Source: Trogon surrucura
Lineage: Eukaryota > Chordata > Aves > Trogoniformes > Trogonidae
Direction of reading: 5' to 3'
Assembly: GCA_020746105.1 (NCBI GenBank)
Contig: CM036639.1
Location: 5,285,501 to 5,349,500, forward strand
DNA: 64,000 nt
The notes under the pieces are model-generated. The model worked only from the letters and a program-made list of their open reading frames with translations, was not told the origin of the DNA and ran no database searches. Position 1 is the stretch's first letter, and every line of letters begins with the position of its first letter. Of this stretch, positions 1 through 9,886 are shown in pieces. Position numbers and translations under genes: made by a program.

Positions 1-3000
1 CGGCCGGGAGCCCCACAGTCACGAAGAACTCAGTGAAAAAAAGAGATGCAATCACCTCAGAAAATGAGTTTATTCAATGAAAGGAGAGGAGCAGGGCGCA
101 GGTCGATGTTTCACGTGCGTGCGATGCGCCCGGCGCGGTTCGATGTAGATGTGGCGCTTGGCGACGGGGTTTAGGGATTGAATTAAAAAACTTCCAGGGT
201 CTCCTCCAACCTACGCAGTTCTCTGACTCTGCTGGGCAGCGCCCGGCCCCGCCGTCCAAGGGAAGTGCCCAGATGCCGCGGGACTCTGCGGAGAGCAAAA
301 TACCCACCTTGCCCTAAATGTTGGAAGCACGTAGCGAGACAGAGGGCGAGCGAGGAAAGCTTCACCCCTCGGGTCACCCAGGATGTGGCGTTTCAAGAAC
401 TCAGGCTGCCCTGCGGTTGCTTTCGTCAGCACATCTGTTAGATCACGCTATCCCCAAGTATTCCCCGCCCCGAGTATTTCTCTCCACTCTGGACTGGCAC
501 CGGAGGGGATGAGCTGTCCCCAAGCTGTGAAATCAAATTTGGCTTAATGGGTGCCTCCCAAATGTGGTTTCTTATCACCTCTTGCCGTTTGTTGCTGACG
601 AGCTGGCCGGAGCAGCACTGTTGTGTAACGACTTGGTTGGGGTGTTTTTAACAAAAAAAAAATGTTGCGATCCTCTGCGCTGGTAGGATTTTGTGCATTT
701 CCTATTTGTCTTTTGATGGCCAGTAAGGAAAGAGAAGATCCTTGCCGAGAAAGAAGAGCCCGGAAAAATTGATCGCGGGTGGTGTAGGGGTCGGGAGGTG
801 GTTACATAAACTGCTCTGACCTGGAGCGCCGCGGGACTGCCGATACCCCGGCGAGGAGAGCCGAGATCTTGAGAGACTTCAAAGCTAATCTAATAAATTG
901 CTGGTTTGTAGTTTCCAATTGAAATTCTTGAGAAGGACCGGCAAGGGGAAGCTCAGGAAAAGAGGAGAGCAGAGCCTTTTCTTCCTCGGATGCCGCCATT
1001 TGACGCTCTCTGATCCCCAACTCCCGCACTTGAACCTAATGAGGGGCTCCCCGTCTCGCCTGCAACGACCGGCGGGGTCGGCGAGCTGCGGGTGCGCCCG
1101 CGCGACGCCGGAGTTGAGCGGCTGCCATCGTTCCCTGCGCTCTGACTGCGCTGACAAGGTGAAATGGGCCCACTGGGGATTTGCAATTAAATTCTGCTGA
1201 CCTGGATTTGAACTGCTGAGCTGTAAACCAGCCTGCACCTATCTCGCCGCCGTCCCAGCAGCAATCAGCTGTCATTTTTTTGCGGCTTTTTTTGTTTTTC
1301 CTGCCTCGGCTGCTTGTGGGTTAAAGCTCACCGATGGCAGAAATGTGAACTCAAGCGTTCTGGGGGCTATGGCAGCGGCCAGGCTGGCCCGTGCCTTCGA
1401 TGACACAGGCTCTGAGCTGGAAAAGACCCACGAGGCAACAACAATGCAGCCCCGGCCGGCAGGAGATCACTTCTTAAAGGGCGTTTGGATATTTTTTCGT
1501 GCAGTCTAGCCCTGGCGTACTCAAGGAATTGGGTTCCCCCTGTTTCTCCCCTGGGGATGTTCGCGGCCTCCCCGCGGGCGCTGGCGGCTGCACAGCCGAT
1601 GTTGAAGCTCGGCAAAGCCTTCGGTCGCGTTTTCGGGCCACTGGCTCTCTTCAGAGCTGGCACCGATCCTTCCCTTCCCCTCGCGGGCCGGGGCTGTCCC
1701 CACGCTGCCAGCCCCTGGGTCCCTCTCGCCCACGGGGGCTGCCCGAGCCCCCCCAGCTGCCCTCAGCCCCGGCTTATTCCCAGCTGTGGGGCAGCTCCAA
1801 TCACTTAAGCTGAGCTTAGAGGCTCAGCAACTCTTTACTTTCTAATTTCCCCCCCGACTTTGCAGGTTCAGTGCTGTTGTGGTGTAGGGGAGGGACTGCA
1901 GCAGCCTTAGCGTGTTGTGTTGGGACCGGGGAGCTCCGCGTGAACACGTTAACCCTCGAGGAATATTTAAAAGTGATTTTGACATGTGTAGGGTTTGCAT
2001 GTGGGCTTGGAAAACCTGGTTTTGTGCTCGTGCCCTTCGTCTCTGCTTTTGAGGGTTCCTCACTGCCATCGGGAGTCGGGTAGGTGCCATCTTGTACCGG
2101 TCAGCAGGAGGTTTCAGCGTTGCCGTCTTTGCATTTACCTAAAAGCAGAATCGCACCCAGGTTTCCCACGCGAAACGCTCCAAGCGCCGTGTCACACCGC
2201 CTGGATCTCTCACCCGAGACGAGCTCTGTGGGAGGAAACCTGGGAGGGGAACTCGGCCACCGCAGCCTGGTGGGCTTCCAAAGCGTTTGCAAAAATTCCT
2301 CTTTTTCGGCTTGGCCCGCCCGGCTCCTCTGGCTCCACCAGCGGCTCGAGCCGCCTTTGCTGCCGAGGGGCCGCGCTGGGCTGGGAACGCGGGTGCTCCC
2401 CTTCCCCGCCAGTTCCCGATGGGCACCGCAGCGCCGTTTGGACTGACAGTCCTGGGTGACACGAGGCTGCCACTTTCCCCTCGGTCCCCTCTTTTCTCTG
2501 CACTCATTTGTTTCCAGCTCAAGGCCAAATAGCAAAATTCTCATCACAGCAAGAAGGAGCTGGGATCTGCTTTCACTGGGAGCATGCACGCTTCTTTTTC
2601 ACCATTTATTGGCTCTTTGCCTGCGGAATTTCTCCATGGGGACAAAAAGGTGAATTTCCCTAATTTTCCCCCATACCCAACGAGAGCCTCGACTTAGAGA
2701 GGCACAGTGAGGACTCGCTTTGGCCCTGCATCACACGCCGTGGGACTTTGCGGGGGGAGCCAGAGCGGGCTCTGTCCTTCCCACCCCCTCTCCGGGCCCC
2801 GGTTTCCCACCAGGAACCGGGGGTGACGCAGCTGGATGACGTTGCGCTGTCTCCCAGCATCGGCACTGGAGTAGAAAGTGCCTGTTGCTCGAGGGTGCGG
2901 GCGCGTGGCCGGAGCGCGGCGAAGGGACAGATGGACGGCTTCTGCGCCGCGCGGCTGCCTCCGCCTTCGGAGGGGGTCCCAGCTGGAAAACCCACGTCCT

Positions 3001-3283
3001 GGTTTGTGGTCAGAGTTCAGCTCAGGTTCTGCGTTTGTTTGCGCGGAAAACGAGGACGCGGCTTTTTTTGTCAGCCGGGTTGCGAAGCCGATGCTTGGGC
3101 TGTTGATTTCTCTCACCTGGCATTTGTCCCCCAAACAAATCTTCTCTTCAGGATTACATTTCATCGTTTTGTATCACGTGGTAGCGTCACCTCCTGGCTA
3201 TCTGGTGTCCCCCTCTGCTCTCCAAAGGTGACCGAAACATCTCGGCTTTCCTACGCCTCTTGCACATTTTCCCCCTGTGCTGT
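1..3283. other. Unassigned intergenic sequence
   Basis: I recognise no coding exon, RNA gene or repeat family here. The only signal is TTTATT at 69-74, which reads AATAAA on the minus strand. It could end an unidentified minus-strand transcript lying to its right (about 75-300). Short open frames exist on both strands, but none has protein-like composition or a splice context I trust. GJC1, the gene I would expect beyond ADAM11 from the human order, is not visible. Confidence 0.4.
69..74 (-). other. Possible polyadenylation signal (AATAAA, minus)
   Basis: TTTATT on the plus strand reads AATAAA on the minus strand. No gene can be attached to it from the sequence, so this may be chance. Confidence 0.2.
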
Positions 3284-4186
3284 CCAGTCCAAACCCCTGC
3301 CAGAGCAGGGTCACCCAGGGCAGCCCCACAGGAACGTGTCCAGGCGGGTTGGAAAGTCTCCAGAGCAGGAGACTCCACACCCTCCCTGGGCAGCCTGGGC
3401 CAGGGCTCCGGCACCCGCACAGTGAAAAAGTTTTTTCTAATATTTTTGTGGAACCTCCTATGTTCCAGCTTGCACCCATTGCCCCTTGTCCTGTCAATGG
3501 ACATCCCTGAGCAGAGCCTGTCTCTGTCCTCCTGACACTCCCCCTTGACATGTTTATAAACACGAATGAGGTCACCCCTCAGCCTCCTCTTCTCCAAGCT
3601 AAAGAGCCCCAGCTCCCTCAGCCTTTCCTCACCAGGGAGATGTTCCACTCCCTCCATCATCCCTGGGGCTGCGCTGGACTCTCTCCACCAGTTCCCTGTC
3701 CCTCTGGAGCTGAGGGGCCCAGAACTGGACACAAGATTCCAGATGTGGCCTCCCCAGGGCAGAGCAGAGGGGCAGGAGGACCTCTCTGACCTACTGGCTA
3801 CTCCCCTTCTCACACACCCCAGGATGCCCTTGGCCTTCTTGCCCACGAGGGCACACTGCTGGCTCATGGCCATCCTGCTGCCCACCAGCACCCCCAGGCC
3901 CCTTTCCCCAACACATCAGTCCCCAGCCTGTGCTGGCACACGGGGTTGTTCTTTCCCAGGTGCAAAACTCTACACTTGCCCTTGTTGAACCGCATCAGAT
4001 TTCTCCCTGCCCAGCCCTCCAGCGTGTCCAGGTCTCTCTGAATGGCAGCACAGCCTGCTGGGGTGTCAGCCACTCCTCCCAGTTGTGTCTCATCACCATA
4101 CTTGCTGATGAGACTCTCAAATCCCTCATCCAGGTCATTGATGAATATATTAAAAAGCACTGGCCCAAGCACTGACCCAAGAGAGA
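3284..4186 (-). mobile_element. CR1 LINE fragment, minus orientation
   Basis: The minus strand encodes the C-terminal part of a CR1 reverse transcriptase (3864-4172). It has the conserved start [16 protein letters not shown] and a degraded active-site region reading KYGDETQLG where the usual motif is FADDTKL. The rest reads as the typical CR1 3' region with the usual 'leading to TTGGACTGG' tail, truncated at its 3' end near 3284. A second CR1 fragment in opposite orientation abuts it at 4190. It is clearly inactive: 5' truncated with an altered catalytic motif. Confidence 0.85.
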
Positions 4187-4189
4187 TCT

Positions 4190-4645
4190 TGAGGGGCTGC
4201 GTTGAATGCAGGGGAGGGCGACGGAGCTGGGGAATAAACCTTGTGAGGAGCGACGGAAGGAGCTGGGGCTGTTGAGTGTGGAGCAGAGGAGGCTGAGGGG
4301 AGACTCCTCACTCTGCAACTGCCCGACAGGACCGGGTGGAGAGGCTGGGGCTGGGCTCTTCTCACGGGTGATCAGCGACAGAACCAGAGGGAACGGCTCC
4401 AAACTGCAACAGGGCAGGGTCAGACTGGGCATGAGGGAAATCTTTTCCCAGCACGAGCAGTCGGAGACTGGCCCAGGCTGCCCAGGGAGGGGATGGAGTC
4501 CCCACCCCTGGAGGTGTTTAAAGGCCGCTGAGATGTGGGGCTGGGGGAGTTGGTTTAGGGCTGAGCTTTGCAGAGCGGGGTTCATGGCTGGACTCGATGA
4601 CCCCAGGGGGCTTTTCCAACCTGAACGATTCTGTGATTCTCCCTC
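4190..4645 (+). mobile_element. CR1 LINE fragment, plus orientation
   Basis: The 3' part of a CR1 element ends in the diagnostic GGACTCGATGACCCC ... TTTTCCAACCTGAACGATTCTGTGATTCT tail near 4645. It resembles the minus-oriented copies at 39055-39430 and 42098-42380 more than the neighbouring element at 3284-4186, so at least two CR1 subfamilies are present. It has no intact open frame. Confidence 0.85.
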
Positions 4646-6060
4646 TGCTCGCATGGTGGCCCCCCCGACGCTGTCATCCTGGGGAGCCCATGAGGGGTTT
4701 TCTTCCTTGTGTGCACCCTAAAGGCAAAGTCGGCCTCACTAGATTATAGGTGAGGAATCGCAGCCGAATGGTCAATCGGCAGCTTCAGCGACCGAAGGAA
4801 CAGAGGTCTTTTAGGTTCAAGGGTTTCCCGTTATGTAGTGGCGCAGAGGTAGCTGGGGGAGAGTTGATTTCTATTTCTTTGGTTTTACAAACAACAAGGG
4901 ACGTATTTAGTTTGTTTTTTTGCCCGTTGCAGGTTTCTGAGAGTGGCAGGATCCACCCTTAGAGGCCCGGCGCTGTTTGCAGTGAGAAGGGGAGCAGAAA
5001 AGTCTTTAGCGGCGGCTCCCCAGGGCCCTTCAAGGTGTGTTGTGTTCCGGGGGGACGTGTTGCACCGGGGTTGGGCAGGTGACCTCGGAGGACCCGAGAA
5101 TCTGATGCCGATGTTCCAGCCTCCAGCAGAGGAACATCTCGGCACCTGGTGCCAAAATGGGAGACTGAGGCTTCTCCCCCAAGCGATGAGGTTAACCTTG
5201 AGCGAGCGTGGCTAAAATCTATCAGCACTGGATGAGAAGTGCAGGTCGGAGCACCAGGGTGGCCTCTGACGTAAAACGGGTGAGGAGGGAATGAGAGAAG
5301 GAGCTTGAGGACAGGCAGGAGCTCTGCAGCATCCCGCCAGCCCGAGCTCTGCTGCTCGGGGTGGAGGAGCTGGGCGATACTGTGGAGGAAGCTAAAAAGG
5401 AGACGGAGAAGTTTGTGATGGAGAGAAGCAGCTGTTGAGCACCTCTGGGCGCTGGATCCTGCTGCCCTTGTGGTTTTGGTGGTCCTGGGGGGTTGGCCAA
5501 GGAGCGTCTCCTCTGCACCGGACGCATCCGACTCCGCTGCGGCTTCCTCATGAGCCCCAGCCCCTCGGGTACAGCCAGCAGTGCCGAGGCTGCACACCAG
5601 GGCTGGACTGACTCTTTTTGAGTCGTGGTTTTTTTGCCCTCCTGACCCTGAAGGCTCTGAATAACTCAAGATGTGGAAAGCAAATCTGTGTATCTGGAGT
5701 ATTTCTGGCTCACTCATCGCGCCCGGTATCTAGACACCGGCCCAAAATAGCTCCTCTCGGAGCTGCGGCCGCGTCGTGGCTGGGAGCAAACCTACGCCGA
5801 AAATCCTGACGGGCACGAAGGTGTGTCCTGGGGAGGAGCACTGCTCTCGCTCCCGGCCGTGCCCTGGCAGGGGGCGACGCTGGGGCTGAGGAGGTGGCGA
5901 GGATGGGGGGCGGCTCTTGGCAGAGACCCCCCAGCTCGGCTGGGTTCTCACCCCAGCTCCCCGCTGCTCCGTCCGCTTCCCCACCTCGCGGGGAACGTGG
6001 CGAGCGGACGACGCGATGGCTTGAATAAGATGAACTTCACCCTTCTTGAAACCGGGAGAG
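4646..6060. other. Unassigned intergenic sequence
   Basis: Ordinary, moderately GC-rich sequence. I see no exon with splice sites, no RNA gene and no repeat family I can name. Confidence 0.4.
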
Positions 6061-6429
6061 ATTAACACCACCCCCCCCCCCCACCCCCCGGGGCTGGGTC
6101 ACCCCCCGAGGGAGGCAGCACCCCAAGGAGCCACCTGGCAGGACCCCGAGGTGCTCCCCAGCACCCCCGATGCTGCAAAGTGGGACAGAGCCCTCGGCGG
6201 TGTCCCCCGGCTGGTCCCCTTGGCACCACTGGAGGGCCCCAAGCTGGGGGGGGGGGGGATGTGCCACAACCCCTCCCCGGCCTGCCCTGGGCACCGAGGG
6301 GACACGCGTGGCCCTGGGACATCTCGGGACGCCGAGCGTCGCCTGCCGGTCCGGGGGTGCTGGGCTGGGCTGGGGGAGCCCTCTCGTGGTCGATGTGCGG
6401 AGGAGTCCGGTGGTGCCACCCGGGCGAGT

Positions 6430-6895
6430 GTCGTTGTGCCCAGAGCTCCGGCTGTGCCCTGGGACGTGGCTGTGCCGAACACCGCGTGTGCCACGGGGGC
6501 TGCTTGTGCCGAGAGCTCCGGCTGCGCCACAGGGTCGAGTCTGGTTGTGCCGAGAAGTCTGGCTGTGCCGAAAGCTCTGCTTGTGCCGTGGGATCTGGCT
6601 GTGCCGAGCAGTCCGGTTGGGTCACGGAGTCCAGCTGTGCCAAGGAGTCGGGTTGTGTCGAGAGCTCCGGCTGGGCCATGGGCTCCGGCTGTGCCACACA
6701 GTCCGGCTGTGCCACAGTTGAGTCTGGTTGTGCCGAGAAGTCTGGTTGTACCAGAAGCTCCCGTTGTGCCATGGAATCTGGCTGTGCCAAACAGACCGGT
6801 TGTGTCACGCAGTCCGGCTGTGCCCAGTTGTGCCATGGACTCCAGCTGTGCCCAACACCCCGGCTGTGCCGACTGCTCCAGCTGTGCTGAGCCTT
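6430..6895. repeat. 18-bp GC-rich minisatellite
   Basis: About 25 degenerate copies of an approximately 18-bp unit, recognised by the recurring pattern GGCTGTGCC followed by variable GAG(A/T)(A/G)GTCC sequence. Because 18 is a multiple of three, long stop-free frames appear on both strands across it (for example 6046-7152 plus and 6099-7250 minus). The encoded peptides are simple repeats and I do not regard them as genes. Occasional 16- and 20-bp units break strict periodicity. Confidence 0.75.
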
Positions 6896-7084
6896 GCCAG
6901 CCCGGCCCCAGGCCAAGCACCCCCAGTCTGGTCCCATGGGAGGCTGCTCCGTCCTCGGGGTCCCTCTGGGAGCTGGGGGGACCTGTCCCCCTGTCCCCAG
7001 CTGCTGGGTTTCGCTCATCCCGCTGTGCGGAGCTCACCCAGCCCGAGGGTGTCGCTGCGAGGGGACGGGGACCCTTGATGGCAT

Positions 7085-7165
7085 TGGGCCAGAGGCTGGA
7101 CTGGATGGTCTCAGAGGTCTTTTCCAGCCTCCACAATTCTGTGATTCTGTGATGATTCTCTGATG
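7085..7165 (+). mobile_element. CR1 3' end fragment
   Basis: A short CR1 tail: GGACTGGATGGTCTCAGAGG, then TCTTTTCCAGCC and a CTGTGATTCTGTGATGATTCT terminal repeat. This is the usual avian CR1 3' terminus in plus orientation. A second plus-oriented CR1 tail follows 60 bp downstream. Confidence 0.8.
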
Positions 7166-7224
7166 GGACCCAGAGATGAGCAAGGGACAGGTCCCTGCGC
7201 TGGGACAGTGTCCGGTGGCGGGCG

Positions 7225-7508
7225 AGAGGCGGATGTTGGTCTCTTCTCACAAGTTACAACTGGTGGGACAAGAGGAAATGGCTTTAAGTGACACCAGAGG
7301 AGGTTTAAGTTGGACATTTGGAAAAAATTCTACATGGAAAAAGGTTGTCCAAGAGCAGGACAGGCTGCCCAGGGCAGTGCTGGGCTCCCCATCGCTGGGG
7401 GGATTTAAAAGCTGGGTAGATGTGGAGCTTGGGGACAGTGGTGGCACTGGTTAGAGAATGGTTGGCCTGGATGATCTTGAAGGTCTTTTCCAACCACAGC
7501 AACTGTAA
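7225..7508 (+). mobile_element. CR1 LINE 3' fragment
   Basis: It carries the standard CR1 3' region, including GGACAGGCTGCCCAGGGCAG and GGCCTGGATGATCTTGAAGG followed by TCTTTTCCAACC. It sits just downstream of the probable ADAM11 polyadenylation site relative to the minus-strand transcript. No open frame. Confidence 0.85.
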
Positions 7509-7744
7509 GTTGGGGGGACAGGGACAGGGCCTTGTGGCCCTGTGGTGGGACGGGAGCAGCCGCCTGTTCCCACTGTGGGCGGCGTCCCTGGACGCCCGGA
7601 GGGACGGAGCTTGGTGGCACTCGCCGCCATCCCCGTAGGGTGGGACCCCCGGCTCGGACGCGGGCTGGCCGGGGCACAGCACGGGACGTCTGTGGGACGA
7701 GGCGGAGGGGACAAAGGGCCGAGAAAGGCAGAACGCCCCCCGCT

Positions 7745-9840
7745 CCGTTCGTTTTTCCAAATCTTTATTTGTAAATAAATTCTGCGACATTGCAGGAGGC
7801 TTCCCCGAGGGACCGAGCGAGGAGCACGCGGCGTCTCCGGCGACGGCGGCGGCGGCTCCCCAGCGCGTGCAAAGCGGGAGCGCCGGGACGAGGCAGGGGG
7901 CACGAGGAGGGCGGCGAAGCCGTTGCCCCCCCAACCCCCGGCCCCCCGGCGTGGGGGTCCCCGTAGCGGGCGGTAGCGCGGAGCGAGGCGGTGCGGGACG
8001 GCGGCGGTGCGGCTGACGGGGAGTTGGGGGTTGCCACCCCCCCCCTTGGTGTGCTTTTCCCCCCCCCCGGTGTGGGGCAGGGCCCATGGGCTCAGCCTGG
8101 GGGGGGGGCTCTGGGGGTGGGGGGTGGGGGGGGGGAGGGTGGATTTTGCTCTCTTGGCTCTGGAAGCACCGGGTGCCCCCCCCGATCCCGGCCACGGGCC
8201 CTCCCGCGGTGGCACCGCTCGTCCTCACAGCGTTAAAATCATTAAGAAAAAAAAAAAAAAACCCCGATATTTATATTTTTATATATATTAATGTCCCCAA
8301 ACCCGGTGACAACGGGGGGTGCTTGCTCCAAAATGGGGTGTCCCCTCACCGCAGGGACCACCCGGCGCTGCGGTGGTGACTCGTGGTGACAGTGCTAAAG
8401 ACTGGGGGGAGGATTAATCCGGACCCCCCACCCCGTGCCCGTGGTGGCCCCAGGTCCCCGTGTCCCCCCACCCACCCATCCCTGATGCAAAGAGCCTGGG
8501 GACACCCAGCTCACCCACTGTCACCCCTCCACACACCCTGTCCTGTCCCCACGCCCCTGGGGGTGCTGGCATGTGGGTGTCACCTCCTGCCACCTTGGGG
8601 TGATGCTGCTGGGTGAGGGGGGGCACCCCCGTGGCCTTAGGGTGTCATCGTCTCACTGAGTGTCACCATCACCCGAGTGTGCCGTGTGTGTCTCGAGTGT
8701 CACCGGTGGGTGAAGGGACCAGCACAGCCCCCCCCGTGCCCAGTGGTGCTGTGGGGCGGGAGGGGGGTCCCACAGAGCCCCCCCTCCCCATGCAGGGTGC
8801 CGTGTGACGTGCGCCGTGGGGCTGGGGGGACACAGCCCACCCACCTACCTGCCATGGGGGGTACCTGGGTGCCACCAGCCTGGGAGGGGGCGTCACCCTG
8901 GACCCCAACAAGCCCCCCCACCCAGTGCCACCAGCCTGAGCTTCACCTGGGCAGTGGGGAGGGGAGGGGGGGGCAGCCCCTGCCCTTGAGGTGCCCCAAG
9001 GGTGACAGTCCCCTCTGCTGGGGGCGGAGGGAACAGCAGGGGAGAGACCCCCACATTGGGGGGGGGTATCTGCAGAGCTTTTGGGGGGACACATCTGGGG
9101 GCGCAGAGCTGGTCCCCGTGGACCCCATCCCATACCCTGACGGGGGGAGCGACGTGACTCCCAGCCTTGCACTGGGATATACTGGCCTGGTACTGGGGCG
9201 TACTGGCCCCAAAGCTGGACGGTGTTGCGGGGTGGGGGAGGTGGGACAAAGTGGGGGGGGCTGTGGGTCTGGGTGGGGGTTCGCTGCTCCAACCCCCCCC
9301 CAGGTACATTCATCGTGGGGCTGGGGGTGCCCCGGGGCAGGGGCTGGGGGGGTCCCTACATTCGTGATGGTGCGGTGGGGGGGGGTCAGGGTGGGGGGGG
9401 TGACCCTGCGTGCCCCATTTCTCCCCCCACCCCCCAGCTCTCCTCCTGGCTGGGCTCTCGCACGTTAATTGCTGTTAATGAGGCGCTGGGGGGGGGCACG
9501 GGGGGGGGGCAGAGCCGCCCTGCTCAGGCCCCCCCGGACCTGCAACACAGAAGTGGGGTGTGTTTAGTGGGGGCTGTGACATGGAGCGGGGGGGACACAT
9601 GGAGGGGGGGGACACTGAACTGAAAAGAGGCAGCACAGGGCGGGGAAGGGGGGGGGGCGTTGCTGCCAGGCCCCCCCCTTTTTGCCCCCAAACCCGCCCT
9701 CTCTTTTCAGCTGGGGGGGGCACAGAGATGGAGACAGCACGACCGGACACACAGCGACACGGACAGACGGGGGGCTCCCACGCTGTCAGGCTGCCGGACG
9801 GTGACGGTGACAGTGACGGTGACACGATGGGGGGGACACG
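7745..9840 (-). other. ADAM11: Probable ADAM11 3' untranslated region
   Basis: This stretch follows the ADAM11 stop codon (9841-9843) on the minus strand and ends at an AATAAA signal (7764-7769). It has no coding exon. It contains many C/G runs, a short A-rich tract near 8245, and a CpG-dense patch at 7780-8000 that is unusual for a 3'UTR. The boundary is inferred from the polyadenylation signal alone. Confidence 0.5.
7764..7769 (-). other. ADAM11: Probable ADAM11 polyadenylation signal
   Basis: AATAAA on the minus strand. It is the first canonical signal I see downstream of the ADAM11 stop codon, giving a 3'UTR of about 2.1 kb. Confidence 0.5.
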
Positions 9841-9886
9841 TTACACTCCCTGCTGCGCCGGGTCGTACCTTCCGCGGCGAATGTTC
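9841..9886 (-). CDS. ADAM11: ADAM11 terminal coding exon
   Basis: It follows an AAAG acceptor and joins in phase to the transmembrane exon. The encoded tail is [14 protein letters not shown] then TAA. A GTACGA sequence inside it (after GGAAG) could act as a donor to a different last exon, because the human tail I recall diverges right after NIRRGR. The open reading ends here without needing that splice. Confidence 0.75.

Noticed and set aside
3864-4172. Host gene encoding a reverse-transcriptase-like protein
   Set aside because: It is a decayed CR1 LINE remnant, 5' truncated and with an altered catalytic motif.
6046-7250. Open frames of 368 (plus) and 383 (minus) codons
   Set aside because: Produced by an 18-bp GC-rich repeat open on both strands, with no splice sites or recognisable domain.
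1-7700. GJC1 (connexin 45), expected next to ADAM11
   Set aside because: No single-exon connexin coding sequence is present on either strand.
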